Below, one piece after another: positions 21,675 through 30,717 of a stretch of DNA of 45,463 nt. The DNA is from Aneurinibacillus terranovensis DSM 18919 (GTDB lineage: Bacteria > Bacillota > Bacilli > Aneurinibacillales > Aneurinibacillaceae). Location of the stretch: the NCBI RefSeq assembly GCF_000430625.1, contig NZ_KE387174.1, positions 1-45,463 of the forward strand. The letters are read 5' to 3'. Position numbers and translations under genes: made by a program. How positions within the stretch are numbered: the stretch's first letter is position 1; each line of letters begins with the position of its first letter. The notes below the pieces were generated by a model that had not been told where the DNA came from, did not search any database, and saw only the letters and a list, made by a program, of their open reading frames with translations.

Positions 21675-22658
21675 CTAAAACTCGGCTTGAAGCAGATGGG
21701 CGGGAATCCCTGCTTCCAGTGCAACGATAAGCTTAATCCGGGCTTTTTGCCCGATTAATCCGTTGCAGAACAGGCACCCCATTTTTTTCAACTGTTTTCC
21801 GCCGCCTTCGTAACCGTATAAATCCTGGACATACCCGTTATAGCAGCGCGATACGATGACGATGGGCACGCCTCTTGCAGTGAGTTCGCGCAATACCGGC
21901 AGTGCGGCGGGGGGCACATTCCCGGCCCCGAACGCTTCAACGACGAGACCGTCAATTTTCTGTTCCAGCAGGAACGCAAGCCACGCTTCTTCCATGCCGG
22001 TGACCATTTTAATGAGCGGAACATTGCGCTTGACACGTGAAATGGTATAGCGCTGCGAACGGGACGGTGGCTGGTTATACGCTACATTCTTTTTTGTAAG
22101 CATGCCAACCGGTCCGTGCTGCGGCGATTGAAACGTAGCAATATTACTTGTATGAGTCTTTGTCACAAAGCGGGCCGCGTGAATTTCATCGTTGAATACA
22201 ACCAGCACCCCGCGCCTCCGGCTTGCTGCATCACTTGCTACGCGTACCGACTGCACCAGATTGACGGGGCCGTCCGCGCCGAGTTCATTGCTTGAGCGCA
22301 TGGCCCCCGTGACAACCACCGGTTTATCTGTTTGGAGAGTCAAGTCAAGAAAATAAGCCGTTTCCTCCAGTGTATCGGTCCCATGTGTGATGACAAAGCC
22401 GGACACATTGGCTTGAGACGCGTACTCCATAATCGTGCGTCCGAGTGTATACATCCTCTCCAGGGTCATATGCGGGCTGGGGATATTAAACAAATCGACC
22501 ATTTCAAAACGGGTATACTGCGCTAATGTAGGTTCGATCGTATGTAAAGGCTGTTTCTGCCCCGGCCTGACGGAGTCCGTTTCTTCATCGGTTTCCATGG
22601 CGATTGTTCCGCCAGTATTAATAATGATGATTTTGTCTTGATCCTCTCTGTTTTTCAT
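21675..22658 (-). CDS. ansA: L-asparaginase, cytoplasmic type I
   Basis: 327 residues. Both catalytic threonine motifs are present: INTGGTIAM at the N-terminus and THGTDTLEET (about 90). ELGADGP and the Lys-containing binding segment follow. It hydrolyses asparagine to aspartate and ammonium. The second of two adjacent ATGs (22658) is taken as the start because GGAGG then lies 6 nt upstream; 22661 is possible. It is encoded opposite to its neighbours. B. subtilis also has ansA in this neighbourhood, there followed by ansB, which is not seen here. Confidence 0.93.
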   Translation of the reverse strand: MKNREDQDKIIIINTGGTIAMETDEETDSVRPGQKQPLHTIEPTLAQYTRFEMVDLFNIPSPHMTLERMYTLGRTIMEYASQANVSGFVITHGTDTLEETAYFLDLTLQTDKPVVVTGAMRSSNELGADGPVNLVQSVRVASDAASRRRGVLVVFNDEIHAARFVTKTHTSNIATFQSPQHGPVGMLTKKNVAYNQPPSRSQRYTISRVKRNVPLIKMVTGMEEAWLAFLLEQKIDGLVVEAFGAGNVPPAALPVLRELTARGVPIVIVSRCYNGYVQDLYGYEGGGKQLKKMGCLFCNGLIGQKARIKLIVALEAGIPAHLLQAEF

Positions 22659-22740
22659 CATTTACCTCCAGATATTTATTCCCCTCTCACCCATTCCATG
22701 GTACCATAAAAGCAACGAAAATAAAGGGAGAGCATCCATT

Positions 22741-23418
22741 ATGTTATCGACCTTGGGAGCGGCTTTAGCCCCTGGTATAGCTATTCTCAGTTATTTTTAC
22801 TTAAAAGATAAATACGAAATTGAGCCCCTGCACCTGGTGATGAAATGCTTTCTATACGGTATTCTCATTGTGCTTCCCGTGATGGTTGTCCAATATGGCT
22901 TTCAAGAGGAAGTGCATTTCGATAAGTTTTTGGAATCCTTTGTGCTGTCGGGTTTGCTTGAAGAACTGTTCAAATGGCTCATGATTTATTATACCGTATA
23001 CAGGCGTGTTGAGTTTGATGAACCGTATGATGGCATTGTTTACTCCGCAGCGGGGTCACTCGGTTTTGCCACGATTGAGAACTTTTTCTATTTACTGCAG
23101 CATGGATTGTCTGCCGCATTTTATCGTGCGCTGCTGCCGGTTTCGAGCCATGGCTTGTTCGGTGTTCTCATGGGATACTACATGGGGAAGGCGAAATTCT
23201 CATCCGCTTCATCCAACCGCTTTTTGTACCTGGCGCTCAGCCTGTGCATCCCGGTGCTTTTGCACGGAATGTACGACTATATTTTAAACGCAGACCACAC
23301 GGTGCTTCTATGGCTTATTGTACCATTTATGATTTTTCTTTGGTTCATTGCGCTGGATCGCAGCCAGGAAGCATTACGAATGTCTATTTCCTATACTTTC
23401 GGTCGAAAATATGACTAA
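22741..23418 (+). CDS. prsW: PrsW-family intramembrane metalloprotease
   Basis: 225 residues, about six to seven hydrophobic segments. Conserved PrsW motifs: EELFKW (about 79), ENFFY and the His-containing SHGLFGVLMGYY and LHGMYDYI. In B. subtilis PrsW performs site-1 cleavage of the anti-sigma-W factor RsiW. No rsiW/sigW pair lies in this window. Start ATG 22741 with GGGAGA upstream. It is followed 18 nt later by a small zinc-ribbon gene. Confidence 0.9.
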   Translation: MLSTLGAALAPGIAILSYFYLKDKYEIEPLHLVMKCFLYGILIVLPVMVVQYGFQEEVHFDKFLESFVLSGLLEELFKWLMIYYTVYRRVEFDEPYDGIVYSAAGSLGFATIENFFYLLQHGLSAAFYRALLPVSSHGLFGVLMGYYMGKAKFSSASSNRFLYLALSLCIPVLLHGMYDYILNADHTVLLWLIVPFMIFLWFIALDRSQEALRMSISYTFGRKYD

Positions 23419-23436
23419 GAGGAGGTATAGAAAAAC

Positions 23437-23604
23437 ATGAAAAATAAAGAGCGATATAAGGTGACGGTTTACTGCAACCAATGCGGAGAGCGTTACATTC
23501 TGCGCGGCAACCGATTAAAAACCGGTGAAATTGAGACAGGTTTTAAGCAGTGCATCTGCAACAATGAAAGCAAATTTCACATTTTCACGGAACGGCTGGG
23601 TTAA
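23437..23604 (+). CDS. Small zinc-ribbon-like protein, 55 residues
   Basis: Function unknown. ATG 23437 follows AGAGGAGGT. The frame is Cys-rich: YCNQCGERY near residues 13-20 and QCICNN near 39-44, spaced like a compact zinc ribbon, in a basic context with no signal peptide. A terminator follows at once, so it probably forms a two-gene unit with prsW. B. subtilis has sleB near here rather than this gene. Confidence 0.75.
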   Translation: MKNKERYKVTVYCNQCGERYILRGNRLKTGEIETGFKQCICNNESKFHIFTERLG

Positions 23605-23620
23605 CCATACCCGGCTTTTC
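23594..23620 (+). terminator. Terminator of the prsW unit
   Basis: GCTGGGT / ACCCGGC stem (one T-G pair) overlapping the stop, followed by TTTTCTTT. Confidence 0.75.
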
Positions 23621-23631
23621 TTTATTCATAT

Positions 23632-23662
23632 TGCATAATCTTACTAGTATTGTCTCACACTA
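23632..23662 (+). promoter_or_regulatory. Sigma-G-like promoter of ypeB
   Basis: TGCATA and CACACTA separated by 18 bp, close to the forespore sigma-G pattern (TGnATA, CATnCTA). It lies 37 bp upstream of the ypeB ATG, as expected for a forespore germination gene. Confidence 0.6.
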
Positions 23663-23698
23663 CTCCATAAGAAGTCCTCATAAATAAGGAGTGGTAGT

Positions 23699-25048
23699 AT
23701 GTATGGAAAGATATCCGGTATATTAATGCCTATTCTTGCTATTGGGGGAATTGGATTGGGTGTGTGGGGATATCAAGAGAATCAGGAGAAAAATTCAGTT
23801 CTGATTAAAGCAGAGAACCAGTATCAAAATTCTTTTCACAATCTCAACTATCATGTTGGGAAATTGCAGGATGAGCTTGGCAAGACGATAGCTGTAAATT
23901 CACGCCGCCAGCTAACGCCGAGTCTTACCAATGTTTGGCGGTTGGCCTATTCTGCACAGCACGATGTAGGACAATTGCCGTTGACGCTCATGCCGTTCAA
24001 TAAAACAGAGGAGTTTCTCTCTAATGTGGCCGATTTTAGTTACCAAACCGCTGTGCGCGACCTGGACAAAAACCCGCTGACACCGAAAGAATACAAAACA
24101 CTGCAGACACTGTATCAGCACTCGAAAGACATACATACTGAACTGCAGAAGGTTCAGACGGCCATCATTCAAAAGCATCTGCGGTGGATGGACGTAGAAT
24201 CCGCTCTCGCTACGGAAGACAAGCCGGTTGATAATTCGATTATTGATGGCCTGCGGATGGTTGATAAGAATGTTCAGGGATACAGGGACGTTGACTTCGG
24301 CGCCGGTATCGGCAGCCTCAACCGTTCACGAACAATTAAAGCTCAGGCGATGAAAGGCATGCCTGTAACGGCCGAACAGGCAAAACAGCGCGCTGCTGAT
24401 TTCGTAAAAATTCCGGCTAACCAGCTTGCAGAGGCGGCAGCGGTGCCCAACGGCAAAGGGACGGAATATGAATCATATAGCGTTCGAATGGTAAGAAAAG
24501 GTTCTGCAGTTCCGATTAATGTGGATGTGGCTAAGCGGGGGGGGCACGTTGTCTGGCTCATGGATGAGCGGGACGTAAGTGCACCGAAATTATCGCTGCG
24601 GGAAGCTCACACTCGGGCAGATGCCTACCTTAAAGCGCATAATTACGATTCGATGGATACCCTTTCTTATTCAGAATATGGTGGCCTCGGTGTGTTCACA
24701 TACATATATAAACAGGGAGACGTACGCGTGCATCCGGATACTGTGACTGTTAAGGTAGCCCTTGATAACGGGGAAATCACGGGGTTCCAAAGCGAGCCGT
24801 ATTTGCTAAACCATCACTCACGCAAGATTCCGCAGGCCAAACTCACCATGGTTCAGGCCCGAAAAAGGCTAAACCCCGCCTTTAGAGTAAATGATCTAAA
24901 TAAAGCAATTATTGAGAATGACCGGGGGGATGAAGTCTATACGTATGAATTTTACGGGTCGATTGGGCAGGAACATTATCGCATTTTTATCAATGCGCTG
25001 ACCGGGGATGAAGAAAAAGTCGAAAAAATTAAAGGTGCAACAACGTAA
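23699..25048 (+). CDS. ypeB: Germination protein YpeB
   Basis: 449 residues, the usual family length. An N-terminal membrane segment (ISGILMPILAIGGIGLGVWGY) is followed by a helical region and C-terminal PepSY-like repeats (PVTAEQAKQRAADFV ..., LSLREAHTRADAYLKA ..., LTMVQARKRLNP). YpeB is needed to place and stabilise the cortex-lytic enzyme SleB in the spore. In most Bacillales it directly follows sleB; here the gene before it is the 55-residue zinc-ribbon gene, so sleB is elsewhere or absent. RBS AAGGAGTGG. Confidence 0.95.
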   Translation: MYGKISGILMPILAIGGIGLGVWGYQENQEKNSVLIKAENQYQNSFHNLNYHVGKLQDELGKTIAVNSRRQLTPSLTNVWRLAYSAQHDVGQLPLTLMPFNKTEEFLSNVADFSYQTAVRDLDKNPLTPKEYKTLQTLYQHSKDIHTELQKVQTAIIQKHLRWMDVESALATEDKPVDNSIIDGLRMVDKNVQGYRDVDFGAGIGSLNRSRTIKAQAMKGMPVTAEQAKQRAADFVKIPANQLAEAAAVPNGKGTEYESYSVRMVRKGSAVPINVDVAKRGGHVVWLMDERDVSAPKLSLREAHTRADAYLKAHNYDSMDTLSYSEYGGLGVFTYIYKQGDVRVHPDTVTVKVALDNGEITGFQSEPYLLNHHSRKIPQAKLTMVQARKRLNPAFRVNDLNKAIIENDRGDEVYTYEFYGSIGQEHYRIFINALTGDEEKVEKIKGATT

Positions 25049-25093
25049 AACGTATTATAATGAGAGAGATGTTAATCAATGGGAGAGACGGTT

Positions 25094-25762
25094 ATGTTGC
25101 CAAAAATAGGACAAATGGTTCGTTTTCAATTGCAAACGTTAAATGAAGAAGAAAGCAAAAGGGTGTATAAGTCTCGGGTAGCCGATATGACAGATGATGA
25201 GTTCGCCATTGAAATTCCAACAAATGAACAGACGGGGAGAAGCGCTTTTATTCCGGTGAAGGCAAAAATCCATTTATGGTATTTTAGTGATGATGGTTCA
25301 AAGTACGAATTTACGACGATCGTGACCGGGCGAAAAAACGACAATATCCCCCTGCTCGTCATTCAACAGCCAGTGGGCACCATTGCGCGCACGCAACGAC
25401 GCAACTATCTTCGCGTGCCCGCCGCACTCGAAATCGCGCTCAAACGTGTAAACGAAAGTGCTATACATTTCCTGGCCCGAACGGTTGACATCAGCGGCGG
25501 GGGACTTTCTTTTCTCTGTGAAGAGTCGATTAAACTGAAAACAGGCGACTTGTTTTCCTGCTGGATTACACTGCCGATACAGGGCGGAATTCAGCATGCC
25601 TGTTTTACCGGTGAAGTCGTCCGTATTGATCTCCCGCGGGAATCCGGGCTGCCGCAATCGATCTCTCTAAAGTTCAAGGAAATCCAGGAGCCGGAACGGC
25701 AAAAAATAATCCTGTATGGTTTTGAACGCCAGCGCTTTTTACGTCAAAAAGGCGTCGAATAG
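25094..25762 (+). CDS. ypfA: PilZ-domain c-di-GMP receptor (YpfA/MotI/DgrA)
   Basis: 222 residues. The N-terminal YcgR-like domain is followed by a PilZ domain with both c-di-GMP contact motifs: RRNYLR (RxxxR, about 103) and DISGGG (DxSxxG, about 136). In B. subtilis this protein binds c-di-GMP and brakes the flagellar motor through MotA. ATG 25094 is chosen because GGGAGAG sits 6 nt upstream; the ATG at 25079 has a weaker site. No diguanylate cyclase gene is nearby. Confidence 0.9.
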   Translation: MLPKIGQMVRFQLQTLNEEESKRVYKSRVADMTDDEFAIEIPTNEQTGRSAFIPVKAKIHLWYFSDDGSKYEFTTIVTGRKNDNIPLLVIQQPVGTIARTQRRNYLRVPAALEIALKRVNESAIHFLARTVDISGGGLSFLCEESIKLKTGDLFSCWITLPIQGGIQHACFTGEVVRIDLPRESGLPQSISLKFKEIQEPERQKIILYGFERQRFLRQKGVE

Positions 25763-25792
25763 TTTGATGCAAGTATGGAGGTACTACATACT

Positions 25793-25981
25793 ATGAAAAA
25801 ACAGTTTATCGACTACGAAGAGCGATTTTCGCGATTTTCATCCACAGTGGAAAAGATGCTAATCATTTGCATCATCGGCGGCTTCCTCACCCTTTTTGCC
25901 AGCCAGCTTCTGCTTACGAATGATGCGTTTCGCCAATGGTCATCCGATACGGTAAGGCTTGAAGGCGTTGCATCGTCATAA
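25793..25981 (+). CDS. ypfB: YpfB-like small membrane protein (DUF5359 type)
   Basis: 62 residues with one transmembrane helix (MLIICIIGGFLTLFASQLLL, about 22-41) after a charged N-terminus. Position directly after ypfA and before cmk matches B. subtilis ypfB. Function unknown. ATG 25793 is set by GGAGGT 10 nt upstream; the in-frame ATG at 25775 lies ahead of that site. Confidence 0.8.
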   Translation: MKKQFIDYEERFSRFSSTVEKMLIICIIGGFLTLFASQLLLTNDAFRQWSSDTVRLEGVASS

Positions 25982-26085
25982 GCGCTATGATACTATTTAG
26001 GTAATTGAATAGGAATTTGCCCGCTATCCGTGAGTGTGCCACTGGTTATCTTTAAAAATTTCTTGAATAGAATACCTAGTCATAG

Positions 26086-26108
26086 AAGCAGGCACTCCTG
26101 CTTTTTTT
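26086..26108 (+). terminator. Terminator after ypfB
   Basis: AGCAGG-CACT-CCTGCT hairpin followed by T6. Confidence 0.85.
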
Positions 26109-26158
26109 CATATACAAAAAACACAACGAGCTAAAAATGGTGTTATATTTAGGGTGGG

Positions 26159-26836
26159 ATGTCGCAAGTGAATATTGCAATTGATGGACCGGCAGGGGCC
26201 GGAAAAAGTACAGTAGCGCAGCAGGTGGCGAAACGGCTGCATCTTCTTTATATAGATACGGGAGCCATGTATCGCGCCCTTACTTACATAGCACTGACAC
26301 GCGGGTGCCCGCTTACGGAAGAACATCAGCTACGGCGATTACTCGATGACATTCAAATCGAGCTTATGTCCGGAGAAAACGGACAAACGGTTTACGTAAA
26401 CGGCAGGGATGTCACGCGTGAAATTCGGACGACGGAAGTCACAAACCATGTTTCACTTGTTGCCGCTTATCCTTCCATACGGGAAAGGATGGTGGAACTA
26501 CAGCGTAATATGGCAGAAAAGAAATCGGTTGTCATGGATGGACGGGACATTGGAACGAACGTGCTTCCCAATGCCGATCTGAAAGTATTTCTTACAGCTT
26601 CCCATGAAGAACGCGCTCGCCGAAGGTATCAGGAACTACTTGAACGTGGGATTCGCGCCAACCAGTCCCAATTGGGACTGGATATCGCAGAGAGGGACCG
26701 AAAGGATTCACAGCGTGAAATCGCACCGCTTAAGCAGGCGGAGGACGCGATCCTGTTCGATTCAACAGGGCTGACGATAGATCAGGTGGTTGACCGTATT
26801 GTTGCGCTATACCACGAAATGAAGGAGCGGGCATAA
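26159..26836 (+). CDS. cmk: Cytidylate kinase
   Basis: 225 residues. P-loop DGPAGAGKSTVAQ, YIDTGAMYRALTY, MDGRDIGTNVLP and the lid region (ERDRKDSQRE) identify CMP/dCMP kinase of nucleotide metabolism. Start is uncertain: ATG 26159 directly abuts AGGGTGGG, whereas the in-frame GTG at 26168 would have that site 9 nt upstream and would give MNIAIDGPAG. Followed by plsC one base later, so co-transcribed. Confidence 0.95.
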   Translation: MSQVNIAIDGPAGAGKSTVAQQVAKRLHLLYIDTGAMYRALTYIALTRGCPLTEEHQLRRLLDDIQIELMSGENGQTVYVNGRDVTREIRTTEVTNHVSLVAAYPSIRERMVELQRNMAEKKSVVMDGRDIGTNVLPNADLKVFLTASHEERARRRYQELLERGIRANQSQLGLDIAERDRKDSQREIAPLKQAEDAILFDSTGLTIDQVVDRIVALYHEMKERA

Positions 26837-26837
26837 C

Positions 26838-27419
26838 ATGGTTGTTTATCGTTTGTTCCGTTCTTTTTTTCGTTTTATTTTCATTGTTTTCTATCGTTGG
26901 AACGTCATCGGACGCGAGAATGTTCCGCAAGAAGAAGGCATTGTACTTTGCTGCAACCACATCAGCAACTGGGATCCTATGCTGCTCGGGTCCGGGATTG
27001 AACGGCAGGTTCACTTTATGGCCAAAGAAGAGATCTTTAAGGTTCCTATCGTTGGGCGGCTTGTCCGGGCATTCGGGTCTTTTCCCATAAAACGCGGAGC
27101 AGGAGACCGGCAGGCGATTCGCAGGTCGCTCGAAATCGTCGAGGAGGGCAAGGTGCTTGGTATTTTTCCGGAAGGCTCCCGAAGTAAAACCGGGAAACCC
27201 GGCAAAGCGCTGCCCGGTGCCGCGATGATTGCACTAAAAACAAAGGTGCGAATTGTTCCGGTGTTCATTAAAGGACCTTATCGCTTATTTCGGCCCATCA
27301 CCATTATTTATGGGCGGCCTGTCGATTTAAATGATTTGGTAGTGGGTAAAAGTAGCGCAGAGCGCACAGACAGTGCAGCAGAAATTATTATGCAGGAAAT
27401 AAAAAAACTTCAGCATTGA
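26838..27419 (+). CDS. plsC: 1-acyl-sn-glycerol-3-phosphate acyltransferase
   Basis: 193 residues. Acyltransferase motif I NHISNWD (H-x4-D type), substrate motif FPEGSRSKTGK and the IVPVFIKGPYR segment are present, with a hydrophobic N-terminus (FFRFIFIVFYRW). It converts lysophosphatidate to phosphatidate at the membrane. Only 1 nt separates it from cmk. plsY and gpsA, which supply earlier steps, lie 6 kb downstream. Confidence 0.93.
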   Translation: MVVYRLFRSFFRFIFIVFYRWNVIGRENVPQEEGIVLCCNHISNWDPMLLGSGIERQVHFMAKEEIFKVPIVGRLVRAFGSFPIKRGAGDRQAIRRSLEIVEEGKVLGIFPEGSRSKTGKPGKALPGAAMIALKTKVRIVPVFIKGPYRLFRPITIIYGRPVDLNDLVVGKSSAERTDSAAEIIMQEIKKLQH

Positions 27420-27708
27420 ACGACGATGTTTAAGTGAACGCCCGTGAAAGACAGCATGCCTGTATGAAATTATATAAATAGTTGCAAACTACGTAACACT
27501 GCCTGCTTTTCAATGTAAGACTGACTCGTTAGCCTGCTTATCGAAGTTTTCAGGTGAAAAGGAACAAATCACGTGTTTCACACTAGCATTCTTCCCGCAC
27601 TCTTTGATAAGCTTATATAAATTACGTTGCTACTTACATAAATACCGGTTGCATTTTGCCGACGTATTTAGTGTTTGAATGGCTTTTATTTCAGAGGAGG
27701 TATGGTCT
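27420..27708 (+). other. Intergenic region upstream of ypfD
   Basis: About 290 bp with no supported gene. A small inverted repeat GTGAAA/TTTCAC lies near 27552-27582. No clear terminator for plsC and no consensus promoter are seen, although the length suggests ypfD has its own. Confidence 0.5.
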
Positions 27709-28881
27709 ATGGTAGAAGAAAATCAAAATGAAATGACTGGCAAGGAAGTTCAGGTTGGCGATGAACTTACCGGAACTGTCACGAAAGTTGATGAGAAACA
27801 GGCACTAATCGATGTCGGGTTCAAATCGGACGCAATCCTGCCAATAAGTGAAGTGTCAAGCCTGCATATCGAAAAAGTGGGCGATGTTCTCTCCGAAGGC
27901 CAGCAAATTACCGTAAAAGCAATTCGTCTTGAAGAAGAGAAAGACGAATTAATTGTCTCGAAGCGTGCTGTTGACGCGGATAAGGCATGGGTGAAACTGA
28001 AAGGTAAATTCGAATCCGGTGAAGTATTTGAAGCTGTTATTGCCGATAGTGTAAAAGGCGGCCTTGTGGTAGACCTTGGCGTGCGCGGCTTTATTCCGGC
28101 TTCTCATGTTGAACGGCACTTTGTTGAAGATTTCTCCGACTACAAGGGAAAGACGCTCTCGGTTAAGGTAATCGAACTGGATGAAGAAAAGAACAAAGTG
28201 ATTCTTTCCCATCGGGCAGTCCTGGAAGATGAAGCGAACAAGCAAAAACAAGGTATCTTGGACAATCTGGAAGTCGGTTCCGTTATTGAAGGAACGGTTC
28301 AACGCCTGACAGATTTTGGCGCGTTCGTGGATGTCGGCGGTGTGGATGGTCTGGTTCACATTTCGGAGATTGCACATCAGCATGTTGATAAGCCGTCTGA
28401 TGTGTTAAAAGAAGGCGATAAAGTCAACGTGAAAGTCCTTAAAGTGGATAAGGACAATGAACGCATTAGCTTAAGCATTAAAGCGGCACAGCCCGGCCCA
28501 TGGGAACAAGCTGCAAAAGACTTTAAAGCCGGCGAGATCGTTAAAGGGGTTGTGAAGCGGCTTGTCAGCTTCGGTGCTTTTGTTGAAGTAGCTCCCGGTG
28601 TGGAAGGGCTTGTCCACATTTCTCAAATTGCAAACCGCCACATTGCAACGCCTGGTGAAGTATTGAAGGAGGGCGAAGAAGTACAGGTTAAAATCCTGGA
28701 TATTAACGTTGATGAGGAGCGCATGAGCCTTAGCATACGCGAAGTAGAAGGCGGCGAGAAGCAGCCTAAGAAAGAATCGAAAAAAGAAACGACAACCACT
28801 TATTCGTCCGATGACAACGGCGGAATGGGTGTTACGCTCGGCGATTTGTTCGGAGATTTAGCAAAAAAATTAAAACAATAA
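27709..28881 (+). CDS. ypfD: Four S1-domain RNA-binding protein (YpfD, ribosomal S1-like)
   Basis: 390 residues. Four S1/OB repeats: about 15-83 (VGDELTGTVTKVDEKQALIDVG), 98-165, 186-255 (GSVIEGTVQRLTDFGAFVDVG) and 270-340 (GEIVKGVVKRLVSFGAFVEV). The tail is Lys/Glu/Thr rich. Gram-positive S1 homologues are shorter than the six-domain E. coli protein, and their ribosome role is debated. ATG 27709 is preferred over 27679 because GAGGAGGT lies 7 nt before it. Confidence 0.93.
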   Translation: MVEENQNEMTGKEVQVGDELTGTVTKVDEKQALIDVGFKSDAILPISEVSSLHIEKVGDVLSEGQQITVKAIRLEEEKDELIVSKRAVDADKAWVKLKGKFESGEVFEAVIADSVKGGLVVDLGVRGFIPASHVERHFVEDFSDYKGKTLSVKVIELDEEKNKVILSHRAVLEDEANKQKQGILDNLEVGSVIEGTVQRLTDFGAFVDVGGVDGLVHISEIAHQHVDKPSDVLKEGDKVNVKVLKVDKDNERISLSIKAAQPGPWEQAAKDFKAGEIVKGVVKRLVSFGAFVEVAPGVEGLVHISQIANRHIATPGEVLKEGEEVQVKILDINVDEERMSLSIREVEGGEKQPKKESKKETTTTYSSDDNGGMGVTLGDLFGDLAKKLKQ

Positions 28882-28895
28882 TAAGAGGAAGCGAC

Positions 28896-29981
28896 ATGTC
28901 CAGAATTTCACGGAAAAAGGAGCACATCGACCTTGCGCTGTCTTCCGGCCAATCCGGACAGCATGGTTTATACGATGTGAAGTTTGTTCATGATGCGCTG
29001 CCTGACCTGGCCCTCTCAGATGTATCATATGCTACGACCATCGGCGGACTCACCCTGAGTTCGCCGATTGTTATAAATGCAATGACAGGCGGCGCAGAGG
29101 AAGCCGTCAGGATTAATCGGGCATTAGGAATGATTGCCCGGAGAGCCGGGCTGGCGATCGCCGTCGGCTCACAGATGGCGGCCGTGAAAAATCCGGCATT
29201 GGCCCACAGCTATCACGTTGTAAGAAGCGAGAATCCTGATGGAATTGTGCTGGCTAATCTTGGGGCAGAAGCGACCCCGGATATGGCAAAGCAAGCGGTT
29301 GACATGATTGAGGCCAACGGGTTGCAGATTCATTTGAATGTGATGCAGGAATTGATTATGCCTGAAGGTGAGCGCGATTTTACCGGTGCGGCAAAACGCA
29401 TTCAAGCGATCGTACAGGCGGTGGCTGTGCCCGTGATCGTAAAAGAAGTCGGGTTTGGGATTTCGCGGGAAACGGCGCTTCGTCTCGCAGAATGCGGCGT
29501 GGCCGCCATTGATGTAGGCGGCCGTGGAGGAACGAATTTTGCCAGTATTGAGAATGAGCGGCGCGATTCCCCTTACGATATTCTGAACGATTGGGGTATC
29601 TCGACGGCAGCCAGCCTGCTTGAAACCGTGGATGCCAGAGGTTCAGGCAGGTCGGGCGGCCGGTTTGATATTATCGCCACGGGCGGCATTCGAACGGCTA
29701 TGGACGTGGCGCGCAGTCTTGCCCTCGGTGCCAATGGCGTGGGAATGGCCGGGCCTTTTCTCCAATTCGCGGCGAATGAAAACATAGACGGGGCCTATAC
29801 ATATATCTGCACGCTGCATGAGCAGCTATCGATGATTATGTGCGCCCTCGGAGCGACTTCCTTGGCTGCATTGCAGCGTATCCCCCTGGTGATAACGGGG
29901 GAAACGTATCATTGGGCGAAGCAGCGCGGCATCGACAGCCGCCTTTTTGCCGGACAGAACGGGATAACGAAACCGCAATGA
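28896..29981 (+). CDS. fni: Type 2 isopentenyl-diphosphate isomerase
   Basis: 361 residues. FMN-dependent TIM-barrel features: MTGG near residue 63, SQMAAVKNP, HLNVMQELIMPEGER, VKEVGFGIS, DVGGRGGTNF and ATGGIRTAMDVA. It interconverts IPP and DMAPP for isoprenoids, including the quinone side chain made by hepS/hepT at the right end. RBS AAGAGGAAG; 14 nt after ypfD. Confidence 0.95.
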   Translation: MSRISRKKEHIDLALSSGQSGQHGLYDVKFVHDALPDLALSDVSYATTIGGLTLSSPIVINAMTGGAEEAVRINRALGMIARRAGLAIAVGSQMAAVKNPALAHSYHVVRSENPDGIVLANLGAEATPDMAKQAVDMIEANGLQIHLNVMQELIMPEGERDFTGAAKRIQAIVQAVAVPVIVKEVGFGISRETALRLAECGVAAIDVGGRGGTNFASIENERRDSPYDILNDWGISTAASLLETVDARGSGRSGGRFDIIATGGIRTAMDVARSLALGANGVGMAGPFLQFAANENIDGAYTYICTLHEQLSMIMCALGATSLAALQRIPLVITGETYHWAKQRGIDSRLFAGQNGITKPQ

Positions 29982-29993
29982 CAGGCGGGAAAG

Positions 29994-30038
29994 GACTTTT
30001 CTAACACGCGAAAAACGGTTAGGAAAGTCTCTTTTTTT
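29994..30038 (+). terminator. Terminator of fni
   Basis: GACTTTTCTAAC / GTTAGGAAAGTC stem followed by TCTTTTTTT. Confidence 0.85.
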
Positions 30039-30090
30039 GGCCATACTAGGTAAGGAGCAGAAAGAACAATCATAAAGGAGTTTACAACGC

Positions 30091-30714
30091 ATGAATCCTG
30101 GCTATTTATCCTTGCTTTGTTTATTTATTATTTATGTGCTGTATTGGATGGGCAGTTTACAACCTGTTTTCCGGTCGCTCTGCATCAAACCAGCTCTGTT
30201 TCTGTTCGCGCTGCCGGTTGGCTGCCTGCTGAGCAGCTGCGCCATTCCTTTCACATCAGGCGTATCCGTAAGCCTGGGCTACATTCTATGGCTCGGCCTG
30301 TTTATGATGTTTTGGGGGCGGGAGGGTTACGAGGTTAGACTCTATCTCTTCCCGTCAGCTATGCTTGTAGGCGTCAGCCTGTTCCTCCTGCGCTATGTAC
30401 TGCAGCTTGACCCTGTCCTGCAATTTATGGCGCAGCCGTATTTTGTTGCTGTTGCGTCGCTTGTGATCACATTTTTTCTTGCGTACGATATATCACACAC
30501 CTTTATCATGACAGGGCTTGGCCTGTGTATGATGGAAATCTTTGATTCGGTCTGGCTGTACAGTCAGGCGGGGGAAGTGACTGTCGGCGACTTATCTTTC
30601 ATAGATGTACTATTGCTTTCCCTCCTGGTTTCAACGGTCGGAAAACAATTTACTTCCGTTATTCTGACACGGTTGACTAATCCGCGTAAGTTGCTCCTGC
30701 GAAAAGGGAGATAA
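30091..30714 (+). CDS. yphA: YphA-like membrane protein
   Basis: 207 residues, mostly hydrophobic with about six to seven transmembrane segments and a basic C-terminus (TNPRKLLLRKGR). No catalytic motif seen. Its place after fni and before the YIEGIA gene and der matches B. subtilis yphA. Function unknown, but the link with sporulation-conserved neighbours suggests a spore-related membrane role (inference). RBS AAAGGAG. Confidence 0.8.
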   Translation: MNPGYLSLLCLFIIYVLYWMGSLQPVFRSLCIKPALFLFALPVGCLLSSCAIPFTSGVSVSLGYILWLGLFMMFWGREGYEVRLYLFPSAMLVGVSLFLLRYVLQLDPVLQFMAQPYFVAVASLVITFFLAYDISHTFIMTGLGLCMMEIFDSVWLYSQAGEVTVGDLSFIDVLLLSLLVSTVGKQFTSVILTRLTNPRKLLLRKGR

Positions 30715-30717
30715 AAA

